The position numbers were made by a program, and so were the translations under genes. A model generated the notes under the pieces. It saw only the letters and a list, made by a program, of their open reading frames with translations, searched no databases and was not told where the DNA came from. Shown piece by piece: positions 8,975-20,817 of a stretch of DNA of 64,000 nt (within the stretch, counting starts at the first letter, position 1; each line of letters starts with the position of its first letter). This DNA is from Megamerina dolium (taxonomy: Eukaryota > Arthropoda > Insecta > Diptera > Megamerinidae), in contig OY978530.1 in assembly GCA_963854835.1 (NCBI GenBank), forward strand, positions 12,610,609 through 12,674,608. The letters are read 5' to 3'.

Positions 8975-11900
8975 GTGGTGGATGAAGAAGTCCAAAGTTC
9001 GGCAACGGGGGTGCTGATTGTGATTGAGAATACATTGCAGGCGGCTAAGCTCGCAACGAAATGCAGGAAAGAAAGGGATCATCGTCGACGCTTGCATTGG
9101 CATAACGATTTTCGGAAATACCGGTTGCAAAGGCGTCGAGTTGGCACAAGACCACTGCGTTTCTTTGATTTTCGATGACGCCACTTAGATCCTGGCAACA
9201 ACGACAACAACGGAGAGCCCACCGAAAAGTGTCCAAGTGTTAGCGGCGCTAAGTCTGCGGGGTTGACAAACATTGGGTTGGGCTCAAGGGTCTAGAGTAG
9301 AGACACGCTTCTATATGGGAGACTGGAGTACTGAATTCATCCAAGGTGTATTTCTGAGTGGGAGGTAGCTTCTTCAGGTGAGATGTAAAACTCTTGACAC
9401 CTGCTTCCCAAAGACCGCCCATGTGCGAAGCACCTGCAGGAATGAAACGCCATTCTACATATTGATGGCTCTGAGAGAATTCCACATTCTCACGTACTTG
9501 ACGAAGAAATTGTTCGTAGAGCCCGAGAAGCCCCAACAATGTACGTTCCGTTGTCCGACAAAATCCAAGATGGACATCCACGCCGTGCAAGGAATCGGAA
9601 AAATGCTGCTTGGAATGTCGAAGTTATCACATCACTAGTCGCTTCGATGTATATCTAAGTACACGAAGACACATACGTAACCTTTGGTAATACGACAAAC
9701 GCGGCCGACATATGCTTTGATGTCAAACGGGCCAGCGAAGTCAACACCGGTCGTAGTAAATGTTCTGGAAAGGCAAGTAAGTTTGGGTGGTAATGCCGCC
9801 ATTATTTGGGTATACTGCTTCTGCTGGTCGATAAGACAAGTATTGCACTTATAGATTTTAGTTTTCACTAAGTTTTTCAACTTAGGCACCCAGAACTCCG
9901 TACGTAGCAAACGCAGTAGCAGTTGGTTCGAGCTGCGTATCGAAATCAAATGTACAAACTTTGCTAATAGCTGCGTGAAATGCCCAGCATATAGGAGAAG
10001 TATCGCAAATCTCTCTCTGTTAGAGAACAGGTGAATTAGCCAATCGCCCATTGACACGCATCACACCTTGCGAATCCAAAAATGGATTGAGCGACAGTAT
10101 GTCACTTTTACGAGAAATTTGGACCTTGTTTGATAAGTCCCCATATTCTTGAGAGAAGATTCTGAGTTAACACAAAGTGATAAACATGTTGCGAGTGAAG
10201 CATATTTCTTCATTTGATAGGCTTAGTGAAGTAAAGTGATGTTGAGCTCGTCGAGTGACCAAATAAATCGAAAGATATAGGAGATAATTCGCAACGTGCG
10301 AGAGAATTACGAAAAACGATCTAGAATATCGCCAGAGCCTTGAGACTTCCCGAAGTGAGATATGACAACTCTAGTCTCAGGAATGGCGATCGAATCCGAC
10401 AAAAATGCTTTATTCGGCCAGCTTTGGAGTGGCATTTTTAGACACGTGGGACCCTGCCACCACAACTCATTGCACACAAGTTCCTTGGCAGTAATACCAC
10501 GAGTTGTTATATCAGCTGGATTTTCAGAAGAACCAACATGCTGCCAATCCGAGGCGCCAATCTTCTCTATAATGGAAGAAATTCGGTGTGCCATGAAAGT
10601 CGTCCAATGACATGGAGGCTTTTGTATCCACGACAGAATGATTGTTGAATCAGTCCACTCAAACAAAGTGTATGTTGGAACCTGAAGCTGCGCTATCAGA
10701 GAATCTAACATCCGCGCTAGTAGTTCTGCCCCACAGAGCTCTAAGCGTGGCAATGAGAGCGTCTTAACATGGGCAACGCGTGTTTTCGCAGCCAACAAAT
10801 GGGTATATATTTCACCCGAAGGGCTTTTCATACGCGCATATATTGCTGCTGCATAGGCCTTTTCTGATGTATCGCAAAAGCCGTAAATTTGCATCATACA
10901 GTCCGCAGTGAACTGTACGAAACGAGGAATGCGAATTTTGGTCAGATTAGGATAATCCGACAAAAATGCTTGCCATTTGTGAAGCGTCAGTGGCTTTAGT
11001 GACTCATCCCAATCAGTATAATCGAGCCACAACTGTTGCATCAACAACTTTGCCACCACAATCATTGGGGCCAACCATCCAGCAGGATCGAATAATTTGG
11101 CGATAGTGGGCAGCAGTTCTCTCTTCGTAGAAGACGCTTTATGCGGAAGAGACCCAGGAGAAAAAAGAAGTAGTCAGAACCTGCGTTTCACCTGAGCCCT
11201 ATGGTTTTTGCGGTACTCGTATCCGAGATATTTAAAATTTCGAATCTAGAAGGTGATCAGAAGGCAGACCCTCAAGGATGCGTTGATGGTTTGATATCCA
11301 CTTCCTCAACGAAAATCCTGTGGTACGTAATACCGAAACAAGTTTGTCACGAGATAGTATAGCTTCGTCAAACTTATGTGCTCCGCCGAGTACATCGTCT
11401 ACGTATATAGAATGTTTGAGAATATGCCAAGCAACTGGGTTAGCCAATTCATTTTCGTTTGCAAGTTGCAGCAACAGTCACAGTTTGTAGTTCAAAGCTG
11501 TGAACATCTTCCGTTGGTGATTTCTAGAAACATATACGTTGGAAAAACATATGATCTGGGTGTACTCTAATTTGACGGTACATTTTCTCAATATCGGAAT
11601 TGAAAACAAAACGGAAAAATCTCCATCGTAATAAAAATACCATCAAGTCCGATTGCAGTGTGAGTTCAGTAAGAAAGACATCATTCAACTCCACGAGTTT
11701 CGTGAGTCACCTAACGATAAATCTTGAGGAATATCTTTTGCACTAAAGCCGTTCTAAGTAACACCGAACTATCTCGCGGTGGGTGATTGTGGGTTCCTGA
11801 AACTGAATTGGGCCCACTTGTTGGCACAGTTTGCAGCTGATGTTGACGGAAGTTGTTCCCCACTAGGCTGGATTGATTTTCTATTCTATGCAATGAGTGA

Positions 11901-12597
11901 TGCCTTTTATTGCATACGGAGCATGTGTAAAGACCCACAGACGTAGGGTTGTGTATGGGAGTTTCGTGGAGCACAGATACACGAAGATCGCGTCCCATTG
12001 ACTTGTGTCGATATTTAACAACTGCAAGTTCATTATACTGTCGTTTATTGTTAGCTGTAAGCGTTTTATGTTTAGACCCGTTTCTTGCACGAGTGACTGC
12101 AGATTAATGAGAGCCTTTAACTGAATGTTGACTAAAATTCGTTTGCTCTCGTATCTCTCTTCTAAATTATACCACGCGATTGTGAATCTATCTTTAGTGA
12201 ACGGAGTTGACTTCATGATATTGTGAGCTTCTCCTCAAATTTTCTGAAGCAGGTGATATAATTTATCGACTGGTGTTATTCCGAACAAGCTTGGCCACGA
12301 CACATTATCTCCCGAGAAACATGCGGTATCGCATGGCGGGCGCATTCGCGACAATGGCAGACGGCATGATCACGGTCAAATCGTGAAGATGTACGTTGAT
12401 GTTTGCCAGGCAACGAACGTAACAGATTCTACAATCCTTAAACTTCGCTTCAATTTTCCTTATGTCAATGGCTTCAACTTCCTGCGAGATGATGGGGAGG
12501 TATGCCGATTTCAGATCACTCCATACTGCTTCGAATTATTTCTTCTAGTTTCCTCTATTTCCTCAGCGGGAGCGTAAAAACCTTTAGTATACGCCAT
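8975..12597 (-). pseudogene. BEL-C gag-pol relic
   Basis: Minus-strand order fits BEL/Pao. Gag begins at ATG 12597 (MAYTKGFYAPAEEIEE) and continues with CDTACFSGDNVSWPS and ITPVDKLYHLLQK, to about 11881. Next come reverse transcriptase with HSIYVDDVLGGAHKFDEA (active-site YVDD, 11232-11474), a connection and RNase H (10307-11074; IYGFCDTSEKAYAAAIYA and TDSTIILSWI), and integrase (8975-10057). The integrase has an HHCC-like CNTCL region, D in GVDFAGPF, D in S-D-N-G-T-Y near 9555, and E in GGLWEAGV. Frameshifts and stops are many, and protease and much of RT are unrecognisable. It is a dead copy. Confidence 0.8.
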
Positions 12598-13097
12598 GTC
12601 ACGGGTAATTTGTAGAGTTACAAATTAGTATAATGAAGAAAAATAATTTTTAAATTCGAACTCGAGTAATTCTTAGAATTAAAGCTCCAAATAGAATGCA
12701 GAAGCAATCGGAAAAATTCTCTGAGAGAGATAAAATATAACGCGAGAGGCCGTGAAAACCTTTGAAAACTGCTAACTTTATGTAATTCGTATAATTACAG
12801 TAGCAGGAGGAAAAAAAAATAAGTGAAAGCGATTTAGAATCGACTTGTTGATCGGGTATCAGATGCTCGATTCTTCTGAATGACTTAATCTTTATGTAAG
12901 TTTACCGTATATATTTAGTATCGGGAAGTATAGTAACGTATAGAAACGGAACTCCAAATAAACTTCTCGTAGTAGGTTGTAACTAGTAACCACTGTATAA
13001 ATTCAATCCAACTCGAGAGACTTCAAGCGTGATTACACGTTCCAAGTACGATGAATTTAATCGTAAGGAATTTATTTCAGTATTTAATTATATGTTA
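12598..13097 (-). other. Probable 5' untranslated region of BEL-C
   Basis: Non-coding AT-rich sequence upstream of the BEL-C gag start on the minus strand, cut at 13098-13105 by the hAT element. I see no other feature. Confidence 0.4.
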
Positions 13098-13105
13098 GTT
13101 ACACT

Positions 13106-16100
13106 TAGGGTTGTTATCTGTTTGAGTTTAGCCGGACACCGTCCTCTTTTTTAGGGCGTCCGGCGACGTCCTCCCTCCTTTTTTGTCTTCGTCCGGCTAA
13201 AAAGAGTGTCATGGGGGAAAGTCCTCTTTTTCATATTTTTATTTTTTATTTTATAACTTTACTAAGAGTTTTGGTTTTTATTCCTCATTAGACTTTAATT
13301 TTTTTTAATGTGGCAACACTAATTTCACATTCCGAATCATCTGGGTATGTCAGATATGTTTTTCCTTATTACAATAGGGATGTGCAATTTGGTACGTCTT
13401 ATTTAAATCATCGGAATTGTTTAATTCTGCATTTAAAAAAAAATATATTTCACAAATTTGATAAATATTTACCAGCTTTACATACGAAACGTAAACTTTA
13501 GTTTTTAATACATACTACACAATAAAATACCAGATAGATCAGATACAGAATACCATGAGTGTTTTTTCATAGATAACGCTAAAAATCACACTTCACTTCC
13601 CTTAATTTGATAAACAAAATAAGGAACAAAATCATTGTTTTTAATTTTTCTCCTCAATTTTTTGTAAAATGTAGATTTTTAAAGTAAATGATAAAGTGAG
13701 TAAGACCACAAGTCTACTTTTCGAAGAAAGTGTGGAAAAACTCTATGGAAGTATTCGATTTTAACTCGGTTTCATACATAGATTATGAATCGATCACAAA
13801 ACATCCAAAATCGATTGTTTATTATGCTTGAATTTTATTGTGCACATCCCTATATTGCAGAGCGTTGAAATAAAACTACGTGCGACTTTTACAAACAAAA
13901 ATACGAAGAAAAATAGGCGTAAGATATCCTAAATACCTCCAATACTTTTACTAACATAGACATTTATTGTTATTTGTTTAGATTTAAGAAATGCCGAAAC
14001 GTAAATGTACTTTCAGTGAGAAATTGAAGCAAAAGTATCCATTTATTAAAAGGGGAAGATGCGACTGGGAGGTTGTTTGCACACTCTGCTCGGCAACAAT
14101 CTCGATTGCAAATAAAGGAGGAATTTATATGATAACCACATAAAAACTCAAAAACACCAGAAGAGTAATGACGCACAAGCCTCAACTTCAAGAATTGATT
14201 ATTCGTTTCCCAAAGTGTCGGTAAATCGCGAGCTGCGTGCAATTGAAGGATGCTTGGCGTATCATATTGTTTGCCACAATATGTCTTTTCTTTCGCTGGA
14301 CTGCACCATGATTCTAAACAGAATCTTATACAAAGACTCGAAATGCGCTGCTTTTGCAACTTGTAACAGACGCAAAGCAACAGCAATTATAACAAATGTG
14401 CTGTCACCACTTTCCACTACAAAGTTTATAGAAGAATCTTCGCATATTTCGTATGTAAGTGTATCAACCGACACTAGCAATTTTGGGGCCACGAAATTGT
14501 TGCCAATACTAATTCAGTATTGTGATGTTAAGAAAGGCGGCATCAAAACTAAAATCTTAAATATTTTATCTATAAAAGACGAAACGTCGGAAACAATAAC
14601 CGATTGTATTTTTTCCGAATTGGAAAAACATGTATTAAAAAAGAAATGTATTGCTTTCAGTGGTGACAATTGTAACACAAATTTCGGTGGGAAAGACAGG
14701 GCTGGACATCATAACGTTTTTGCAAAACTGAAGAATAGACTAAACCGTGAAATTGTTGGCTTAGGCTGTCTAGCCCATATTATAAACAATACTGTTCATA
14801 AGGGATGTGATTCATTAACTTTTGATATCGAATCCATTGTTCTAAAAATTTATAATTATTTTTCTGTATTTACTGTTAAAACAGAGACATTAAAAGAGTT
14901 TTGTCAAGAATCTGAAGTAGAATATGCCAAACTTCTTTATCACTCTAAGACCAGGTGGTTAAGCTTATATCCCGCCATAGAGCGATTATTAAAATTATAC
15001 GAGCCACTAAAAAATTATTTTTTAAATTTGAATAATACACCAAAAATTTTAAAAGAATTTTTTCAAAACGATTTAAGTGAAGCTTATTTATTTACCATTC
15101 ATTCTACTATGAACATAATGCATTCAAATGTAGAGAGCATTGAAAGACAAGATACCTCAATCTTTGAAGTAAAAACAATTTTGGGAGGTATTATTTTTAA
15201 TTTAAGTGAAAGATTAACTCAAAACTTCATAACTTTAAAAGTTAAAGAAATTATGCGAAAGAAAACGTTGACTGCTGCTTCAAGTTCATTATTCATTGAA
15301 GAAGTTTGTAATTTTTACAAAATAATGATAGACTATTTAAAGTCGTGGATTGCGCCGTTGAAGGATTTGGATGTGTTTAATTGGCTAGATTTTAAACATA
15401 ATAAGATAGCAAACTGGTCAAATGTACAACCTTCCATTAATTTCTTGCAAAAAATTGGTATCGAAATGGATGAAGAGCAACTGTTTAACGAATTTCTTTG
15501 TTATCAAACTTTTGTTCAGAACATAAGTAACGAAATTTTAACTTACGATAAGTTTTGGTGTGCTCTTTTTGACAAATACGAAAATTGCTGTGAACTTAAA
15601 AAAATTGTTGAATTTGTTTTTTGCCTCCTTGCTCACAATGCGAATGTTGAGCGTGTTTTTTCGTTAATAAAAGCTCAATGGACGCCTGAAAGAAATAGAC
15701 TGGATCCACATACAATATCTCACATGATTAAAACAAAGTGTAATTTTGAAATGAGCTGTCAGGATTTTTATAAATACTTAATTAATTGCAATAAAAATGT
15801 TTTAAGCGATATTGGAAAGTCTGATAAGTACACTGCTACCGAAAATATGTAGGTACATTAGCTTAGCTGTAATTTGCAAAAGTGTGGTTTTTTCTAGCTT
15901 TTATAGGCTTAAAATATTCGATGAGATAAAAAACTTCAAATAAAAGTTTCATGCCGCTTTATGGATTTTTATACATAATTTGCTCACAAACATTTAAGTT
16001 TAAAAAACGTGCATAACTCGGACATTATGCAAAAAAATTTAGTTTTTAGTTTTTCCAATAATAGTCTAAACTTCTTGCAGCTATAAAACTTTTTTATTCG

Positions 16101-16489
16101 GCACAAAACTTTCTATTTGGTAATATTTTATCAAATCGACTATTTTTAGCTCATGAGATATAGAAAAAATACACTTTTGCAAATTTCGACCCCCATGATA
16201 TACATATGTACATACATAAATATTAATATATTTTGTAATATTCAATTATATATCGTCAGTTTTGGAAAGGCACCGACGAAATATACCTTAATAATTTTTA
16301 TTTTACATCGATTTAAAAAATAGTTGCTTTCTTGCTGTAGTGGTTGTATACGTGTAATAAAAACTTTTCGTAAAACGTTTAAGGTTTTTTCATTTAATTA
16401 AAAAAAAAATCGTCCTCCTTTTTAGCCCAAAAGTCCGGCTTTATTTTGGCCGATGTCCTCCTTTTGAAAATTTTGCGATAACAATCCTA
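13106..16489 (+). mobile_element. hAT DNA transposon, complete with 8-bp target duplication
   Basis: The ends are imperfect inverted repeats, TAGGGTTGTTATC at 13106 and GATAACAATCCTA ending at 16489. The flanks are an exact 8-bp direct repeat, GTTACACT, at 13098-13105 and 16490-16497, as hAT elements make. Near both ends are repeated motifs (GTCCTCC followed by Ts, and GTCCGGC) that look like transposase-binding sites. The total is 3384 bp, with a transposase gene in the middle. Confidence 0.92.
13991..15852 (+). pseudogene. hAT transposase, one frameshift from intact
   Basis: ATG at 13991 opens a BED-type zinc finger (CDWEVVCTLCSATIS, then H-I-K-T-Q-K-H). A two-base insertion at about 14126-14132 breaks the finger. 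From 14215 the frame is open for 545 codons. It shows the hAT catalytic residues: D86 in T-D-T-S-N, D151 in S-G-D-N-C and E479 in N-V-E-R-V-F (numbered from 14215), and the C-terminal dimerisation block NANVERVFSLIKAQW...RNRLDP. The conserved CLAHIINNTVHKG block is present. The open frame starts at GTG, so the BED start upstream is the real one. The lesion is small, so this copy is fairly young. Confidence 0.87.
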
Positions 16490-16497
16490 GTTACACT

Positions 16498-17723
16498 CGA
16501 TTATGTACGCACTGATTCATTTGGTATAGTAACGATTATATATGTAATTATTTATTACGATGTAATAAACAAAAAATCACTTAATGTTCAATTTTGAGTT
16601 ATAACCCAGCCAACCAGCGGAGTCTGCAAGATGCACCATTAGGACTCCCTTTGCGGTACGCTGACCATCCTAGGGAGCCTCCGAAAAAAGTCCCAAAGGA
16701 GCATATCCGCCGGAGAAAAGTGCTTTTCAATATATATGAAAAAAGTGTTCCTTCAGGACTCATTAAATGAGTGATTTCGGCGTCCCAGAATGCGCGCTCA
16801 GATAAACCGCAAAGACTCTGTGCGGACACCCCTATTCGCTTATAATTTTTTGAAAAAGGACTCCTTAAATAATCCAAAGATAACCCAAAATGAATATTTA
16901 GGGATTGATTTTGCGCTCCAATAATGCACCGGAGCGATAATGGTTTCGCATAATATTGTACAATAGATATTTTAAAAAATTTATAAAAATGAAAAGGCGT
17001 TCCTTTGACGTTTGAAACAAATGTGCGCTCGCTCCATCAAATTTTTGGCAGAGCCAAACGATTCGTAACGGCCATAACGTCAATAGCCTTTTTGTTCGGT
17101 GTCCCTTTCAAGGAATATTGGGAAGCCACGTTGTCATCCATAATTTTGCGACATATTGAGTGAATGAACGTAGATGGATTACTGCATTCTTGTTTGAAAA
17201 TTTCATCATTCTAAAAAATGTCTGATTGTTTTTCTATTAGCTTTCGTTTACCAATTGTTTAAATATAACTTATAATTACCAATACCGAACCGCGTTTAAG
17301 AACACTCTGGTTTGCACTAATAAATGTCAAGCGTACGTATTCAGCAAAGGAAGCGAAATGCACGCACAAATTCTAAAGGGAAATGCTTCATGTATATATA
17401 TGATTATCTCGCATTCGCAACAAAAGCAAATGCTAAAAAGAAAGAACAAGATAATAATATAAGAAAATAAAACGACATAACGTGATTTAACACTCCGTAA
17501 ACGCTCCCATGCGGTGCTCTTGTGGACTCTTGTCGAAACACTCCTTCGAGGTGTTCTGTGGGAGTCCCTTTTCACTCCTCCTTCGCATTTGGCTGGCTTT
17601 GAATGGAATTGTACGAGCACCATATACGATATATGTGTGTATATTTGTATGTGTGAACAAACAAAACTGTCGTACCTGTATGGTTTTTAATGGTGTATTA
17701 TATTCTTTTAGATCGAGAACGTA
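16498..17723. other. Unassigned 1.2-kb segment between hAT and mariner
   Basis: There is no convincing protein. GC-richer patches at 16605-16930 and 17480-17610 contain vaguely mirrored words (GGGAGTCC / GGACTCCC, TTGGCTGG / CCAGCCAA), so a degraded DNA transposon is possible. I could not define ends. Bases 16498-16570 may be the far side of the sequence the hAT element entered. Confidence 0.35.
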
Positions 17724-17725
17724 TA

Positions 17726-18933
17726 CCAGGTGTACAAGCTGATTGCTCGTAGATGGCGTTAGTGAGCATATTGAGCTATTATCGACTGTATATCCTCTTT
17801 TTTATGAGTTCGACACCTGTTTACATCAATTAGTAAACATCATACATTTTTCCTCGTATAATCATGTCTAGTTTCGTGCCAGAAAAAGAGCCTATGCCGG
17901 AAGCTCTACTTTTTTGCTTCAATTTGAAGAAATCTGCTGCTGAGTCGCATCGAATGCTTGTGGAGACAGTGCGCTATCGAAAACCACTTGCAGAGACTGG
18001 TTTCGTCTGTTCAAAGAAGGCCATTTTGACTTGAGTGATAAGAAGCGTGAAAATAGACCCAGAAAAGTTGAGGATCATGATTTGCAGGCTCTTTTGGATG
18101 AGGACGACACCCAATCGCAAAAAATGCTTGCCGAACAGTTAGGTGTTACTCAACAAGCCATTTCCATACGTTTACGAGCCATGGGGAAGGTTCAAAAATT
18201 TGGAAAATGGGTACCCCATGAATTGAACGATAGGCAGATGGAGCGACGCCAAAACACATGCGAAATCTTTCTTGCTAGACAAAAAAGAAAGTCGTTCCTA
18301 CATCTTGTGGCGCCTTGCGATGAAAAGTGGATATACTTTAAGAAGCCTAAACGAAAAAAATCGTGGATCGTTCCCGGCCAACCAGCAACTTCTTCTCCAA
18401 GACCAAATCGCTTTGGACTCAAGACGAAGTTGTGCGTTTGGTGGGATCAGCAGGGTGTCATCTACTACGAGCTGTTGAAACCTGGTGAAACTGTCAATGC
18501 TCACCGCTACCACCAACAACTAGTGAAATTGTGCCGTACTTTGGGTGAAAAAATGCCTGGTTATGAACAAAGACATGAGAAGCTGATTTTTCTCCACGCC
18601 CACTTAGACACACTCAATTGGGAGGTGCTACCTCATCCCGCTTATTCACCAAAACTGGCCCCTTCCGACTATCACCTGTTTTCGTCGGTGGGTCACGCGC
18701 TCGCCTAACAGCACTTCGATTCGTACGAAGACGCCGGAAAATGGCTTGACGATTGGTTTGCCTCGAAAAAGGAGGAATTCTTTTGGCATGGTATACACAA
18801 ATTGCCCGAGCGATGGGAAAAATGTATAGCTAGTGAGAGCAAATACTTTGAATAAATTAATTTTTGGCTTTCTATGAAAAAGAATGTGTTTTATTTTTAC
18901 CGAAAAACAGCGGATTTAAGCTTATACACCTGG
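17726..18933 (+). mobile_element. mariner transposon (mauritiana-type)
   Basis: The terminal inverted repeats begin CCAGGTGTACAAG at 17726 and, read inward from 18933, CCAGGTGTATAAG. The flanks are TA on both sides (17724-17725, 18934-18935). The 1208-bp length is a little below the usual 1.28 kb because of an internal deletion in the transposase. Confidence 0.93.
17864..18855 (+). pseudogene. mariner transposase, inactive
   Basis: It starts at ATG 17864 (MSSFVPEKEPMPE) and ends at TAA 18853. The N-terminal helix-turn-helix region shifts frame near 17985; the other frame then reads CRDWFRLFKEGHFDLSD. Catalytic D1 is in C-D-E-K-W-I-Y-F. The second aspartate (in the family, ahead of N-A-P-S-H) is gone: about ten codons are deleted at 18595-18605, leaving I-F-L-H-A-H-L-D-T-L. 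The third, in L-A-P-S-D-Y-H-L-F, remains. A GAA-to-TAA-type stop follows G-H-A-L-A at 18706. The transposase would be dead. Confidence 0.92.
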
Positions 18934-18951
18934 TAATACAACATTAATAAT

Positions 18952-19573
18952 GTGCGCGCGTATAGAAACGTAAAGGAATTGGTAATTTCGGATAAAAACC
19001 TTCCTATAAATGTAAACCCAGGCAAAACACACCTGATGCTATTTACCACTGACACGAAAATACCAAACTTTGATCTCCCTATGCTTAATGGCGTCAGACT
19101 AACGCTATCACAACAAGCTAAGTATTTAGGTGTTATACTTGACCCAAAACTCAACTGGAGACGAAACGTAGAACTTAGAGTTAGGAAAGCTAGCACAGCT
19201 CTCTCTCTACATTGGTAAGCGTATGATGGGTAAAAAATGGTCGTATACAACCATTATACGGCCAATCATAACTTATGCGGCACTAATCTGGTGACCGGCA
19301 CTGAACAAACAGTATAAGCAAATACAAAGATCAGCTTATTACCGATAGATTTTCACATCAAATCTCCCTCTGCATGTAACGCAGTTAGGTTTAAGGAAAT
19401 AGAGAGCTGGACCACAATATCCTAAGGTCACAGCAAGATACTTTTCAAGGACTCTCGCTACTAAACGCCAACACTGATTGCACAACACCCTGCCTCAATT
19501 TTAAGAAATACTTCTTAGTACGGCTTCCAGAAAGAGCCGAATGGAGAAAGGGGCAGATAATAAGATGCTATTA
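18952..19573 (+). pseudogene. I-type LINE: end of reverse transcriptase
   Basis: It reads NPGKTHLMLFT, LSQQAKYLGVILDPKLNW and RVRKASTAL, then after a frameshift at about 19217 MMGKKWSYTTIIRPIITYAALIW. These are the final RT palm and thumb blocks of RNase H-bearing LINEs. The catalytic YADD part is not seen. Stops follow near 19294. Confidence 0.82.
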
Positions 19574-19582
19574 TTGGGAAAT

Positions 19583-19924
19583 AGTAGGTGCCGTAGCTCA
19601 GTGGTTACTGTGTTCGCCTTCTGATCTGTAGGTCGTGGTTCAATCCCCGGGTGATGCATAACAAATTTAATATCGATAAGATTTTTATTTCGAACGGTAC
19701 CCACCCGTCGGCAAGCAATTGGCAATTCTTCCGACAGTAACAACTTGCCATGAAAAAGCTTCTTAAAGAACTCTGTGACAAAGCTCAGAAAAAGTGATGT
19801 CACAAATGTTCTGCCGTTCGGAACCGGCTAAAATAAGTAGGTCCCTTCTAATATTGTCCAAAAGAAGAGAAGCTCGTCCAATGAGCCCTTTGGGGCTTTA
19901 TGTGCCACATATTTATTTTTATTT
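19583..19924 (+). mobile_element. tRNA-derived SINE, copy 2
   Basis: Same family as the copies at 5644 and 41586, here on the plus strand. The head has box A (TAGCTCAGTGGTTA) and box B (GGTTCAATCCCC). The body is shared, with GGCAGAACA and GGTTCCGAA words, and the tail is TTTATTTTTATT. Direct repeats TTGGGAAAT at 19574-19582 and 19925-19933 are the target duplication, lying inside the LINE RNase H start. Confidence 0.9.
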
Positions 19925-20072
19925 TTGGGAAATCTACACCGATGGTTCAAAGATGAAGGGCGGGTATGTATTCGGAGCCCCTTCAAGTGTCCAAATCATT
20001 ACGTCTTCCTGCTGAGGCCAGTGTGTTTCGACAGAGTCTTCACAGACAGTCAATCTGCTATGAAAGCCCTAG
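19925..20072 (+). pseudogene. I-type LINE: first part of RNase H
   Basis: It reads WEIYTDGSKMKGG (the Y-T-D-G-S catalytic motif) and, in another frame, VFTDSQSAMKAL (the T-D-S-Q-S motif). It is cut at the CTAG at 20069-20072. Confidence 0.8.
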
Positions 20073-20817
20073 TATTGTACCTTCTTTTCGAGAACTATAA
20101 CTTTTACTTAGATAACTTATGTCCTAGAACTTACCCCTTTTTATTCTTGTTCTGTTTTCCGTAACTCTTTCGCGCACAACACAATTGTTTTTTCAATATA
20201 GTTTTTAAATAACAGTATATATATTTTCCCTTGCACAAGGTAGTTTTAATTTGACAATCTGTTATTTTCTTCACCAAGTAGTTTTTGTTTACCAATCTTG
20301 TATTCTTTATAGATTTTCCTTTCACTATATATATTTTCTTTCCATAATTTGGTTTTATCAAGGATGTTATATCCTTCACAATATGATTACTACTTTTAGT
20401 TCACTCTAACTCGCTCTTCGAGTCATCTACTTATCTTACTTAACTAGATTCACTAACTTACTGACTCCATATTTCAGCCGCCCGCTTAGTTTATATAGCC
20501 TAATGTCTGTGACGAAATATACAGTTTAACCCTGTCCTTGTATAAAAGAATTTCTAAAGAAGTTGCAATTTCGAATCGATGCAAGGTCGATACATTGCAA
20601 TTTCTTCAGTGGGTCATGATTACTATTTGTATTCAACAATTGTTATTGTAAATATTGTACATAAGTTATGTATTCATGGTTGTTGCTTTTTTTGGTTTTC
20701 TTTTTTTTTTTTTTCTTTTTGGCTCTTTTTCTTTTTACTGTGTATAGTTGCTAAATTATTTCATAATCGTACAGTGAGGTACTATAACGCTGACCACGAA
20801 TTTTTATAAATATACTA

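Noticed and set aside
13970..14492. Minus-strand cysteine-rich ORFs overlapping the hAT transposase.
   Set aside because: They are antisense to a frame with clear hAT motifs.
16605..17610. A DNA transposon with TTGGCTGG ends.
   Set aside because: The mirrored words are too few and I could find no target duplication or transposase; kept only as a low-interest finding.
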